Shown here piece by piece: positions 39,470 to 49,781 of a DNA stretch of 64,000 bases (its first letter is position 1; every line of letters begins with the position of its first letter). This DNA comes from Parietaria judaica. Its lineage: Eukaryota; Streptophyta; Magnoliopsida; Rosales; Urticaceae. Below the pieces are notes generated by a model. It was not told where the DNA came from. It worked only from the letters and a program-made list of their open reading frames with translations, and searched no databases. Position numbers and translations under genes: made by a program. The DNA lies in assembly GCA_954871525.1 (NCBI GenBank), contig OX940871.1, forward strand, positions 23,038,586-23,102,585. Direction: 5' to 3'.

Positions 39470-40620
39470 ATTTGTTCCATGAACTGCAACCGAGCTCATT
39501 CACCACAACGTGTTTCCATGTTCTGTCACAAAGTGAAAGAATCAGAATCACCATACGGAAACTAAAGAAAGAAAGAAAAAAAGTCAACGGCCCAACTCAA
39601 AAATTTGTTCAAAAGGACCAGTTCTACGGTCCGCGATTACAACCTATGACCACCCTGAAAAATAAACTCAAGACCGGTATGGAAAAGCCAACTCAAGAGC
39701 GACCAGAAAAAAGTAGCCCAAGACCGGTCTTGAAAAGTCAACTAAGGATCGGCCCTGAAGAAACGACAAAAGTTGACACGGAAAAGACTGCAAAACTCCG
39801 ATCCCGAAGAACACCTGAAGCGTGCCCGTCCAAGCACTTGCTCGAAGCGCCCTTCAAAGCAAATTTCCAAGAACGTCAAGCGCGCTTCCTAACAAGCCAG
39901 ATGCTCATTTTTGCCTCCAAAGGCACAACGCTTGCTCCTTATAAATACTCAAGCCGCTCTCCACCTTCATTTAAGTACTCTTGAACATACAAAACCTCTG
40001 CTCATCTATGAACATTTCTCGACCCCAAATACTAGGCTAATATTGAGCATTTGCTCATCTTTGACTCGCTCTAGAAAAGTCAACTTAGCCCGGTCCAATA
40101 AGTCAACTCGAGGTCAGACCCGAATAGTCAAAATCCAGCCGACTACCAAAGTCAACTGAAGACCGACCGCGAGAAGGAAAACGGGAAAATCGGGCAGTAG
40201 GTACACCCAAAACGCACTAGTAACACGTTTCCATAAGCATTCAAGACCGCAATACTCCGATCCCGAAGCGCGCCTTGTCTAAGCACGCGCTCGAAGCGCC
40301 CTTCAAAACACATTTCCAAGAACGACAAGCACGCTTCCTAATGGGCCAAGTGCTCAATTTCGGGTAAATTCTCAAGCGCTCTTCAACATACAAAACCTTT
40401 GCTCATCTATCAACACTTCCCGACCCCAAATATTAGATTAATGTTGAGCATCTACTCATCTTTGACTCGCTCGGGACAAGTAAATTGAGCCCATCCAAAG
40501 TCAACTCAAACCCGTTCGAAAAAAGTCAACGCCAGGTCGGACCTAAAAAGTTAAACTGCAGCCGACCAACAAAGTCAACTCAAGACCGACCACGAGAAAG
40601 ACAACGAGAAAACCAGTCAG
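39470..40620 (+). repeat. Tandemly duplicated LTR-like block (~400-460 bp period)
   Basis: Landmarks repeat in order: CTCCGATCCCGAAG (39797 and about 40257), GCTCGAAGCGCCCTTCAAA (about 39840 and 40289), and CTCATCTAT..CGACCCCAAATA (40001 and 40402). Shorter AAGTCAACTC and AAGACCGGTC words recur within each unit. TATAAATACTC at about 39939 resembles an LTR promoter. The block is probably a rearranged retrotransposon LTR; no ends were found. Confidence 0.65.
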
Positions 40621-41470
40621 TAGGCACGAGAGTCTACGCGGACCATTCGGGAACATTTCCCGGTCCATTGAAGAAACACACATTTTTTGGCCTCCATGGG
40701 AGCACTGGTTCCTGTCCACATTCGAACTATGGATCGGTTTACTTGTCAATCCATTTTTCTCAATTAACATTCGGGTTTAATCTTTTAAAATCAAGATCCG
40801 GTTTTTTATTCGCCAAAACTCGAAATCCAAGTTATGGCTTTGGGAAAAATCCAAATGTTAGAAAACCAAAAAACTATAACAGAGACAAACTAAAATTACA
40901 TATCACAAAAGAAAAGGTTTCCGTTATCTAGCGAACCAAACATAAATAAAGTCTATCTTTTAAAAGGGAACCCACCATAGGCTTGACTTTTCTGATGCAA
41001 CTCAAAATTATGTTAAATTAAATGACTTAATGTCACAAAGAGAAGAGTAAAATAAAAAATAAAAAAATTGATCTTTTGTTGTTTCTCAACAACGTTGTCA
41101 ATACTAAAATCAAGCAAAAGCACACTTAAAAAGTTTTTTTTTTATTAGGATGTACTTAAATTCTATCTAACCGAGACGTTATAAACTCATATTTGTTAAG
41201 AGACAAAAATATTCAAGCTTGAATTCATTTCCTCTGTTTTCTTTTAATGACGCAATGTGCTAAAACTTGAATATTGTTGCCCAATTTTTCCTCTTCTTCT
41301 AATTTTCTCTTAAATCTTGTCCTGATACAATTGATTATATATATATGTTTTATTTTATGGGTTAAATTGATAATATGTTTTATAACTTGATCGTTCATAA
41401 AATTTTGTAAGGTAAATTTGTCAAAATGACTATAATCATATTAGATACCACAATATCTCTCGGGTTTCCT

Positions 41471-41733
41471 GAGCCATCTATTCCGGGTTTCCTCGGGAAT
41501 CTTACACAATAGGCAGATAAGTTCCTCCTCAACTCGGAAACCTCTCTGCCTTAGAGACCTTTCCGACATTTTTAAGTCAGTGAAGACGATAAGCGACATG
41601 GGATGGGTTTTAAATCTTCTGTCTTTACAATCACTTGACCTTAGTTTTAATGACATGAGGCTGGCCAAAAACTGGGTAAATGTACTCAGGGATAATTCAA
41701 ATACGGCAAGTCAACGATTGGGTGCAAAGTAAA
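41471..41733 (+). pseudogene. Relic of an LRR receptor-like protein (Cf/RLP-type) gene
   Basis: Three reading frames in succession give leucine-rich-repeat peptides: EPSIPGFLGNLTQ followed by a stop (41471-41512), VPPQLGNLSALET (from 41521, shifted frame) and MGWVLNLLSLQSLDLSFND..NWVNVL (from 41598, shifted again). LGNLSxLxxLDLS and the NW between repeats are hallmarks of extracellular plant receptor-like proteins that sense pathogens or developmental signals. Two frameshifts and a stop within 130 bases, and no flanking signal peptide or further repeats, show it is a broken fragment. It was probably carried here or left from a decayed gene. Confidence 0.65.
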
Positions 41734-42859
41734 TTTTAAAAAGTGTAGTGCCAAGATATTTTTTTCATTTTCTTTGCATGACCATTTAGAAAACCGTCAC
41801 GCAAAACCGAATTAGCCGGCGCGGTGAAGTTCTTCTACTTATGTTTTTGGGTCTCGCCCACCGTACGAAATACTCTTTAAATGAAGTTTAAAATACAAGG
41901 TTTGTTCTAACGCAGTTAAAAATCTGTCCAGGGAACTTAAAACGCATGCTCGATCGCAAGTTCGGGGACCAAACTGCTAAAGCTAGTTTCGTATCTTTCA
42001 TTTGCGAATTTAACACATCTCTTTTTCTCTCTTTTCCTCCCAATCATTCTTGTCCACGCTAAAATCTTCCCTACTCTTCTTCACGGCCGACACTACCCTT
42101 TCCTTCACGCTCATGTTGAACGAGTTGATAGCCGAAGTCAATTTTTTGGTTATGTGTTGAAATAGTGGGAAAATTTGAATTATACGTAGTTATATTATCA
42201 TTTTTTTGCGCTTTAAACTTTTAACGTTTTATTTGATAATTTCAATAATTATTTTTAATACGAATATGGGCTTGCAAGTTCTCAAAAACTGCATTTTAGA
42301 AATCTGGATTCCAGATCCGGCCACCGGATCTCGAATCCTGCTTCACCCTTAAATTATTAATGGAGCAGTGCACAACAACAAATGGTATAATAATATTCTT
42401 TTAATTTTCTTTGATCACATTAATCAAAATTATAAAGGTGTATCTATTTAAAGTAAGATTTATTAGGATGATTAGACAGTAGTACCACTGTAAAGTAAAA
42501 ATACTATAATGAGAAGTTAATATATCTTTCAAAGCCTCTTCATAACTTGGAGATGGGCCACTCGTAGTTCTCCATTTTGTTCATCATCAATCTATAATTA
42601 TCAAACACTAATTAAGAAAATACATATATATACACATATATATATTTAACATAATATAGAAGCAACTTCCACAACTAGAACTTGCTCTAAGTAAAAGCAA
42701 ACTACATAAATAGAAAGGGTATATTTCTGAGGCCAAAAATGGCAATAAAAGAGCGTTTATAATTATTATTTAAGTGGTGTTATTATAGTAACATGTGAAG
42801 CTTTTAGTAAACTTTGTTCTTATTGAAGGGTGACATGAAACTAGTGGTCCTACAACTAC

Positions 42860-43385
42860 ATAGTGCTCTCCGGGCAGGACGGGCAGCCTGCTAGTGGGCT
42901 TTCCGGTGTTGTCATTTTGCTGCCCCGCGGGTAGCCTGTGCCGAAAGATGACCTGGGCACGAGTTCATTAGAAATTTTGCCCTAATTTTGAAATAAATAA
43001 AAAACACAATAAAACAATAAACGAAACTGAAATTGACACCGGAATTATACTGGTTCGCTCCTGGTGTAGGAGGTACGTCCACTTGCCGCCTGTTAAACTC
43101 GATCAACTATCAATCTCCCAATCAGCTTGACTGTTTTGCATCAGGTCGCTAGCGTTTTCGTGTAGATTAGGCTAACATAGTTGCCCAACCCGTGGTCAAA
43201 TTTGGACAGGCAAAACCCACTCGGCAAGTTTGAGGACTGACAACCTATCTACAAAATTTATATTTAAAAAAAATAAACGTTCCTTTTTACATGATGAAGA
43301 AATATTTTTTATGGGCGGGTTTTCACATATGGGCATTGGCCGGGGGGAAGCCGCGGGCTGCCCTTGCCCAAAAAAAAAAAGTGGG
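42860..43385. repeat. GC-rich GGGC/GCCC repeat patches
   Basis: CGGGCAGGACGGGCAGCC (42871), CCCCGCGGGTAGCC (42924) and GGAAGCCGCGGGCTGCCC (43346) stand out from AT-rich flanks. Similar patches lie in intron 1 (43905-44100) and intron 4 (45490-45665) of the neighbouring RING gene, suggesting a dispersed element family. Ends are undefined. At 43040-43130 there is also a retrotransposon-like GGTTCGCTCCTGGTGTAGG section. Confidence 0.4.
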
Positions 43386-43740
43386 CCCCACCGGGTTGGA
43401 GTGCTCTAGTCCTACGTGGCTTTCCAATGATTCTGTGTCTGACCGAGCAATTTGATTGGGAGCCCAAAATACCTACTCATAACCACTCAACCAAAGTGAT
43501 CGATCAAAACAATGAAACTAGTCAAACACGAACTCACACACTTTTTAGTATTTAATTGTTTTTATTAGTCAAAAGGCTCAGACTCTTTTCTTCTTCTTAT
43601 TATTAAATGGCCGATCAAATTTCAAAAATAACGTTGAGGAGCTTCTTCTGTGACATAACAAAGAAGAAGAGACCAAAACCTCTCTTTCTCCCTCAAGCTT
43701 CTTCTTCTTCTTTCCGGGGTAAAAGGGGACGGAAACAGAA

Positions 43741-46151
43741 ATGTTGGGGTGTTATCAGCAACTTGCTGCAAGGCCTCCTTACCAAGACTCTCTCAAGATT
43801 CTTGAAGCTGATATTCATCATGCAAATATGCTGTGAGTCTCTCTCTCTCTCTACTCATACATATACATATACATATATATAAGTGAATTTTTTTTATTAA
43901 TGTTAAACTTTGTGACGGGCTTCTCCGGGTTTTGTGGAGGCAAGCCTCTGCCCGGCTTTTCCTTGGTGCGGACAATTCGTGCCCACCTTAAAAAAAAAAA
44001 AAAAAAAAAACAAACAAACAAACAAAAACGGACGGATGGGCATGGGCTTGCAGTCTGCACCGGGCGCGGTCTGCTCGTGCCCAACGTGACGCGGCGGGTG
44101 ATAGGCTTAAGAAATTGAAAATTAAGACAAAGAGGGAAAAAAAATTATGGGGAATTTGTGGTTGATGAATTTTTATTTATAAGAGCTTATTAGTTTTATT
44201 GAGCAATTGATAATGCTCTTGAGAAATATCAAGTCCTGTGTTTTTTAAATTCTCAGTCATTGACCTTCCGAATATTCAAAGATTCACTTTGAAATATTCA
44301 TCTTTTTTTCTCCCTGTATTTTTCTTGATATGGAACTGTAAATGCAGGGCAGCTTCGATTCCAAGAGGAAATGGAGGGACTTGTCTGCAAATGAACCTGG
44401 TCTACCACGAACTAGCGCCGATCTTGATGCGTCTTTTACAGTATTTGGATTGCTCTCGGTCGTGCCTTTTCTCGACGCACTTGAACCTTTTCCATGTCGT
44501 TGTTCATAAGGTTGGCGATCCACTCTTCCCTTAAGCGTCTTCTGAAGAAAATCGGATCAGTCCAGTTGTTGATTTTGACATGTTATTTCAGGTAAGTTCA
44601 ATGAAGAAGCCGAAAATATCGTCACACGGAAGAAAAGCGACCATAGGCGAATTCTACAGTATGTCAACGTCTCCAGAAATTATTTTTTATATTAATGTCT
44701 TGTGAATCGTAAACCACGCTGTTAGAATTTGTGACATGAATCCGTTTTATGGCTAATTAACTCACATGCCGCAACGTTTTCACACCCGTTCTATTCTCCA
44801 TCATTGTAACTTCAATGTGAAGTTAGTGAGATTTTTCACTCAGCTCGTAATTTTCTTCTCAAATTTGGTATCCACGTAAAATGTCGTGTGCGACCTTCTT
44901 TTATTTTGGTGCTTTTATCGTGATTTGATTTATAACACAAACAATTTGGTAATGACGTTTTTGCAGCTGTGATATTGCCGTCGCTGAAGCGCCTCCACGC
45001 GGATTCGGTAGATGCGGACGAGGCTGCAGATAGGGCTCACGGCTCAGAGAAGGCTGCAAGGAAGAGACGCGAGGAAGAGTCGGAGAGGGACGACGAGTGC
45101 GGAATATGCTTGGAGGCGTGCACAAAAGTGGTGCTGCCTAGCTGCTGCCACGCGATGTGCATCAACTGCTACCGCGATTGGTAATCATTGAAACTACCTT
45201 AAATATTTTTAAATTAACTTTATAATCAATTTTTCGGCTTTTGACTTAGATTTATGTTCCGAAATCGCTTTTTTGAAGACAATAAATAGTTGGAGAATGT
45301 AGAAAATAAAAGCAACATTTTTTTAAAGAAAGTTAAGAAAGAAAGCAATTGAAGTATTTTGATTATAATGTTTGGGGGTTAAAAGAAAATTTGACTGATA
45401 TTATATATCAATATCGCGGGGAGCAGTCATACGGAATATCGCACGGTGTCAATGCAGTGTTGAACACCGACACAGTCGATGAGCGTAGCAACCAGAGATT
45501 TCTAAGTGTGACGGGCAGCTCACGGGAGGGCCTGCCTATCCCGTGTTTTCACTTCCCACGGGCAGCCGGTACCTTGGTTGGACTTGGGCACTGGTTGCCA
45601 GACCCGTGATGATTCCTGGGCGGGCAAAACTCGCTCGTCTAGTCTGGCCGGGAGGGACAAACCAATCCCATATATAGATTATTGAATGTAATATATCATA
45701 TCCTCAGAAGCACTGTCCAAGCGGCCGGTTATGGACGCGGACATTCGATCATAAAACGATATATAAAGAATTATTGTTAAGCAGGACATATTTTTTTACT
45801 TCACATTATGATTTCAAATCTTAATTTCCTTCAATTTTTATAAGCTATGCTTTTTATATTATTTTGTTAGATAGTTGTCCAAACTTTTTCAAATTCCATA
45901 TTATTATTTAAGTAACCGTTGTTTTGGTCTCGATCGACAGGAACACAAGGTCGGAGTCGTGCCCCTTCTGCCGAGGCAGCCTGAAGAGAGTGAAGTCGGA
46001 GGATCTGTGGGTGCTGACTTGCGGAAACGACGTCGTGGACACGCAAACCGCGCTCCGGGAAGATCTCCTGCGGTTCTATCTCTTCGTTAACAACCTCCCT
46101 AAGGACGTCCCTGACGCCTTATTCATTGTGTACTACGAGTACTTAATCTGA
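43741..46151 (+). CDS. RING-HC E3 ubiquitin ligase, AIRP2-like
   Basis: Five exons, 43741-43832, 44348-44510, 44592-44658, 44967-45180 and 45941-46151, total 747 bp (248 residues). The N-terminal part (YQDSLKILEADIHHANML, NLVYHELAPILMRLLQYLDC) and GRKATIGEFY..VILPSLKRLH match the plant AIRP2 family. The RING is C152-x2-C155, C167-x-H169, C172-x2-C175 and C186-x2-C189 (ECGICLEACTKVVLPSC..HAMCINCY..SCPFCRGSLKRVKSEDLWV), a C3HC4 finger. AIRP2-type ligases are cytosolic and promote abscisic acid and drought responses by ubiquitinating negative regulators; which substrate this protein has is unknown. The linker before the RING is unusually rich in Ala, Arg and Glu. Introns 1 and 4 carry GC-rich repeat patches. 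Confidence 0.88.
43905..44100. repeat. GC-rich repeat patch in RING-gene intron 1
   Basis: It contains GGCAAGCCTCTGCCCGGC, an A20 run with CAAA repeats (43990-44027) and CGTGCCCAACGTGACGCGG. It resembles the patches at 42860-43385 and 45490-45665. Confidence 0.4.
45490..45665. repeat. GC-rich repeat patch in RING-gene intron 4
   Basis: It holds GTGACGGGCAGCTCACGGG, CACGGGCAGCCGGTACC and CTGGGCGGGCAAAACTCG. The last resembles AGGCAAAACCCACTCGG at about 43208. It is probably the same dispersed family. Confidence 0.4.
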
Positions 46152-49100
46152 AATGATTTATTATCTAATTAACGCCTCCAGAGATTAATGTACAGTGCGA
46201 ATTATCTCACATTGTGAGCTTTGTACTAATTTATTATTATCATAAATAAAAAGAAGAAATAATAAATTGCTCTTAATAAATTTCACTCACTGGCATAGTT
46301 ATCTTACAGCAATTATATACCATGAGTGTTTGGCAATCAAATACTGACATTTAATTATTGTAATAGTTGAAATTATATGAACTGAATTTGATCCAAGGCA
46401 TGTTCTGGTTTTTATTCTTATCCACTTGCAAATTAACTGATGAATTAATTTGTTGTTCTCTTTATATGCCATGTCATGTAACTTTTAGGTTTAACACTAT
46501 CTTTGTCGGACCACTCCATTTTTACTCAATTTTGATGTACGTGTCATATCTAACAGACTAACACTATCTCGTCTCCATTCGAACTCTATCTTTACATCAA
46601 ATTGAAATATTATTTTTATATTCATTTTTCTTTTATTTATATCCATATCCTTATATTTATTTAGTAGCTTTCAATTTTATATGCGTAATATTTCAACGGT
46701 CTCAGAGGACCCGACATTAGTTTTCCAGAGTATTAGTTTATGTATTGTAATTTCATTTCTAATTTTATTTTGTTGTAACTCTTCTTCTCCTTCTTCTTCT
46801 TCTATATTCTTTCGATATTAAAATTATTTAAGTTATTAAAGTATTAGGTCTTTTAAATATATAATATTATAGATTTATAATTTATAGTTAAAAATCTATA
46901 ATAATTTTAACGATAAATATGATATAATTTTATAAAATAATATTAATATGTAAATAATATATTAATAAAAAAAACATATAATAAATTAGAACAATTTGAC
47001 GAGAATGAACAGTGCCACACTAAATTTAATGTGGCCACGAAGCATTTGAGCTTCCCACGCCAAAATGGTGCGGAATATACAACTCAAATGGAGTAAACCA
47101 TCCTCTCTATTTCAAGAAAATGCAGCTCCAATGCAAATGATCCAAGACTTCAAACAATTTTGCAAATGGGATTGGGACTACAACCTCAATTAGATTGTAG
47201 GCAAGATTATTTTAGTTCTCTATATCGTTAAAAATAGTCCAAATATATTTTGAAAGTATAACTGACAATGCTACACTCTATTTTGTTCCTATTTTATTCA
47301 TTTTGTAACAAATTAAAGTCGTTAAATTTTACTATCATAGCATTTTGGCTTATTCAAAGAAAGAAAAAAGGCATATTTTAACAAAAATAAGGGAAATAAA
47401 AATAATTCTAAAATTATGAGTAGGGGCAACTATGAGTTTTTCAAAATTAAAATAATAGAATGATATAAAATAAATCTAAAGTAAATTTAACAGGTATATG
47501 AAGTTAGGATATTAAAAATAGAAAGTATGTTTTTAAAAATTAAAACTTAAAATATATAAAAACAACAAAATTCTCTAATAGTACCAATAACTTGTAATGA
47601 AAAATTTAGTAAAGTGTAATCTTAATACCAATAACAAACAATATGGAGAAGGTACGTATGTAGTATGAGGTTTGCGAATAAGGCAAAGGAAAAATAGTTT
47701 TCTATGAATTATTTTTTCAAATAAAAAACAAGTATATTTTCTAGATTACGATGTGCTAATATATATATAGGAAATATGTTAAATATGATATCTTTCTTTG
47801 GTGTCATTTAATAGAGTCGAGATGACTGGTCAAAAATAGAACTTCACATGATAACTAATAGCTACATAATTGTCAGCTGCGACAGTGTGATGCTAATTGT
47901 GGCAATTAAATTGAGTTAAAAACTTAAACCTACTTTGTTGACCATAGTTTTGGCACTGAAATTCGGCAGATTATATATTGAATTAAATATTCTTTTATAT
48001 AACATATATGTGCTATATTTTATAGGAGTATGATTTAGCATTATTTGGTTAAAAGTCTCTAATGGATTAGCCTACTTTCTATTATTGGATATGAAGCTCC
48101 CAAAATACTTGTTTGAACACAATGTTAAAGAATCTCTAGATGTAAAACTCTAAATTCTAAACTTCAAAAAAAAAAGAAAAAAAAAGCAGGTGGCCAAGGT
48201 GCGCGCGGCTTGTCCGCTTGAGGCTGCCGCGGCGTGCTTTGACCATGTAAATAATTATATTTCATGTTTCGATGCGTCCAAGCAACCGCAGACATTGTTG
48301 GCGTTTTCATGTTTCGATATGAGTAGTAATTTCAATCTTTTTTGTAGTAGCACAATTTTAATGATACAAAATGTTTTTCCCACCTCAAGCAGTCAAGTGT
48401 GACTTGTGAGTGTATGCTATTCTTGAGATTGATGATTTGGTGGAATTTGATCTCTCACGTTGCAAGGTCTCGATTCACTCTCGATATATATTTATATATA
48501 TATATGTGTGTGTGTATAAGCGGTATAAATGAGACGAGGTTTTTTTTTTTATAGAGGTTCGTCCCAAGGTGGTAGTTGACTATGTCCTCTGTTAGTTTAT
48601 TGCGACAAGTGACATGGATAGACAACTACAACGAAATGAACAGAATACAACGAAATCTCAAAGTAAGCAGAAATGCCGGGTAGCGAGCTCTCGATGTATT
48701 CTCTCAGGGATGTGTGTGTTGATCTGAGCTCGAGCTTGGTATTTATGGACTTCAATTCTTCCCGTTGGACTTCCAGGAATCATGGGGTCTTCTCTCCGAG
48801 CTGAACGGGTTGAATGGCTCACCTAGCTACACGTGTCCCATGACTGTGTTCTCTTCGTTGTGTTTGAATTATGCCCGTTGAAGACTTGACTTCGTGCTCC
48901 TGGTCTTCCGCTGAGGTTTGAATTGGGGTGCCGTGTAGAGCATGTGACGATTCTACCCTCTTTTTCCTGGGCTGATGACGGATAGCGTTGGACCTTTGGG
49001 CTTTCTGGGCCGAGTGGCCTTGTATCTGGCGGGCTTCGTCTGATTGAGAACTCCAATGGGCTTCTCAATTGGGCTTTTATGATATCGATTTTTTCCTTCA

Positions 49101-49781
49101 AAACCTTTAATCTTTATTTGTAAATTTAATTAATTCACAACTTTAGCACTTTATGTCATATTAAATAATAACGAGTTTGTACATCAACACAAAAAAATGG
49201 CATAATTAAATTAATAATTTTTTTTCGTTAACTCCTTATCGTGAAGTTTCATGTGGTGATATATATCTGTCCACGTTTTGATTCCGGTTGACTAATTTTT
49301 TGCTCTTTTTATCACGTGGCGAAATAACAGACCTAAAGTGTTATAATTTTTGCATCGTAGAACATATTCTTGCTACTATGTGATCAGAACTTGGTGTTCA
49401 TTCTTACTACTTCAAAGTTCTTGTAGTTCATATGTGATAAGAAAGACAAAAAAAATGTGGATAGATCATATATTGCCATAAATAAAATAAAATAAAAAAT
49501 TATTAAGTAACTCAATATGTTTGTCGAAAAAAAAAAAGAGTACATTAATATCTTCTCAAACCAAGAGTGTCAACAGAGTCTCAGACAATAAATTATACTA
49601 CCATAAACAATATGGTAAAAAATCATAATAATATTTTCGGGACAAAATTATTGAACCCCACTTATTGACATTCAAAAACAACACTTAATTCTAAGAACGA
49701 AAAAAAAAAAAAAAAAACCGTTAATTTTTGTTATGTCGTTGAATTTGAACTCTTTTATCTCATGAATACAAGCTCAAATAC
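46152..49781. other. AT-rich gap between the RING gene and the GDSL gene
   Basis: Extremely AT-rich sequence (46560-48170) with no supported gene, then a retrotransposon-like section (48480-49095) and the GDSL 3' flank. A short plus-strand ORF at 48190-48402 has no recognisable motif. Confidence 0.55.
48480..49095. mobile_element. Retrotransposon-like relic
   Basis: GC-richer than its flanks, it starts after a TA/TG simple repeat and contains GAGGTTCGTCCCAAGGTGG followed by TGACTATGTCCTC. That resembles the section at 43040-43090 (TGGTTCGCTCCTGGTGTAGG, ACGTCCACTTGCC) and is typical of plant retroelement DNA. No coding domain or end could be identified. Confidence 0.35.

Larger units (their letters stand above)
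38534..43740. other. 5.2 kb repeat-rich gap between AZG2 and the RING gene
   Basis: No intact gene is seen. It contains LTR-like tandem repeats (39470-40620), a broken LRR receptor-like gene fragment (41471-41733) and GC-rich repeat patches (42860-43385). The remainder is AT-rich. Confidence 0.55.

Noticed and set aside
43607..43882. Upstream ATG at 43607 as the start of the RING gene
   Set aside because: It is in a different frame from the AIRP2-like exon. The ATG at 43741 gives the family N-terminus and a GT donor in phase.
48190..48402. 70-codon ORF as a small gene
   Set aside because: No motif, no supported splice sites, and it borders a poly-A-rich stretch; it is consistent with chance.
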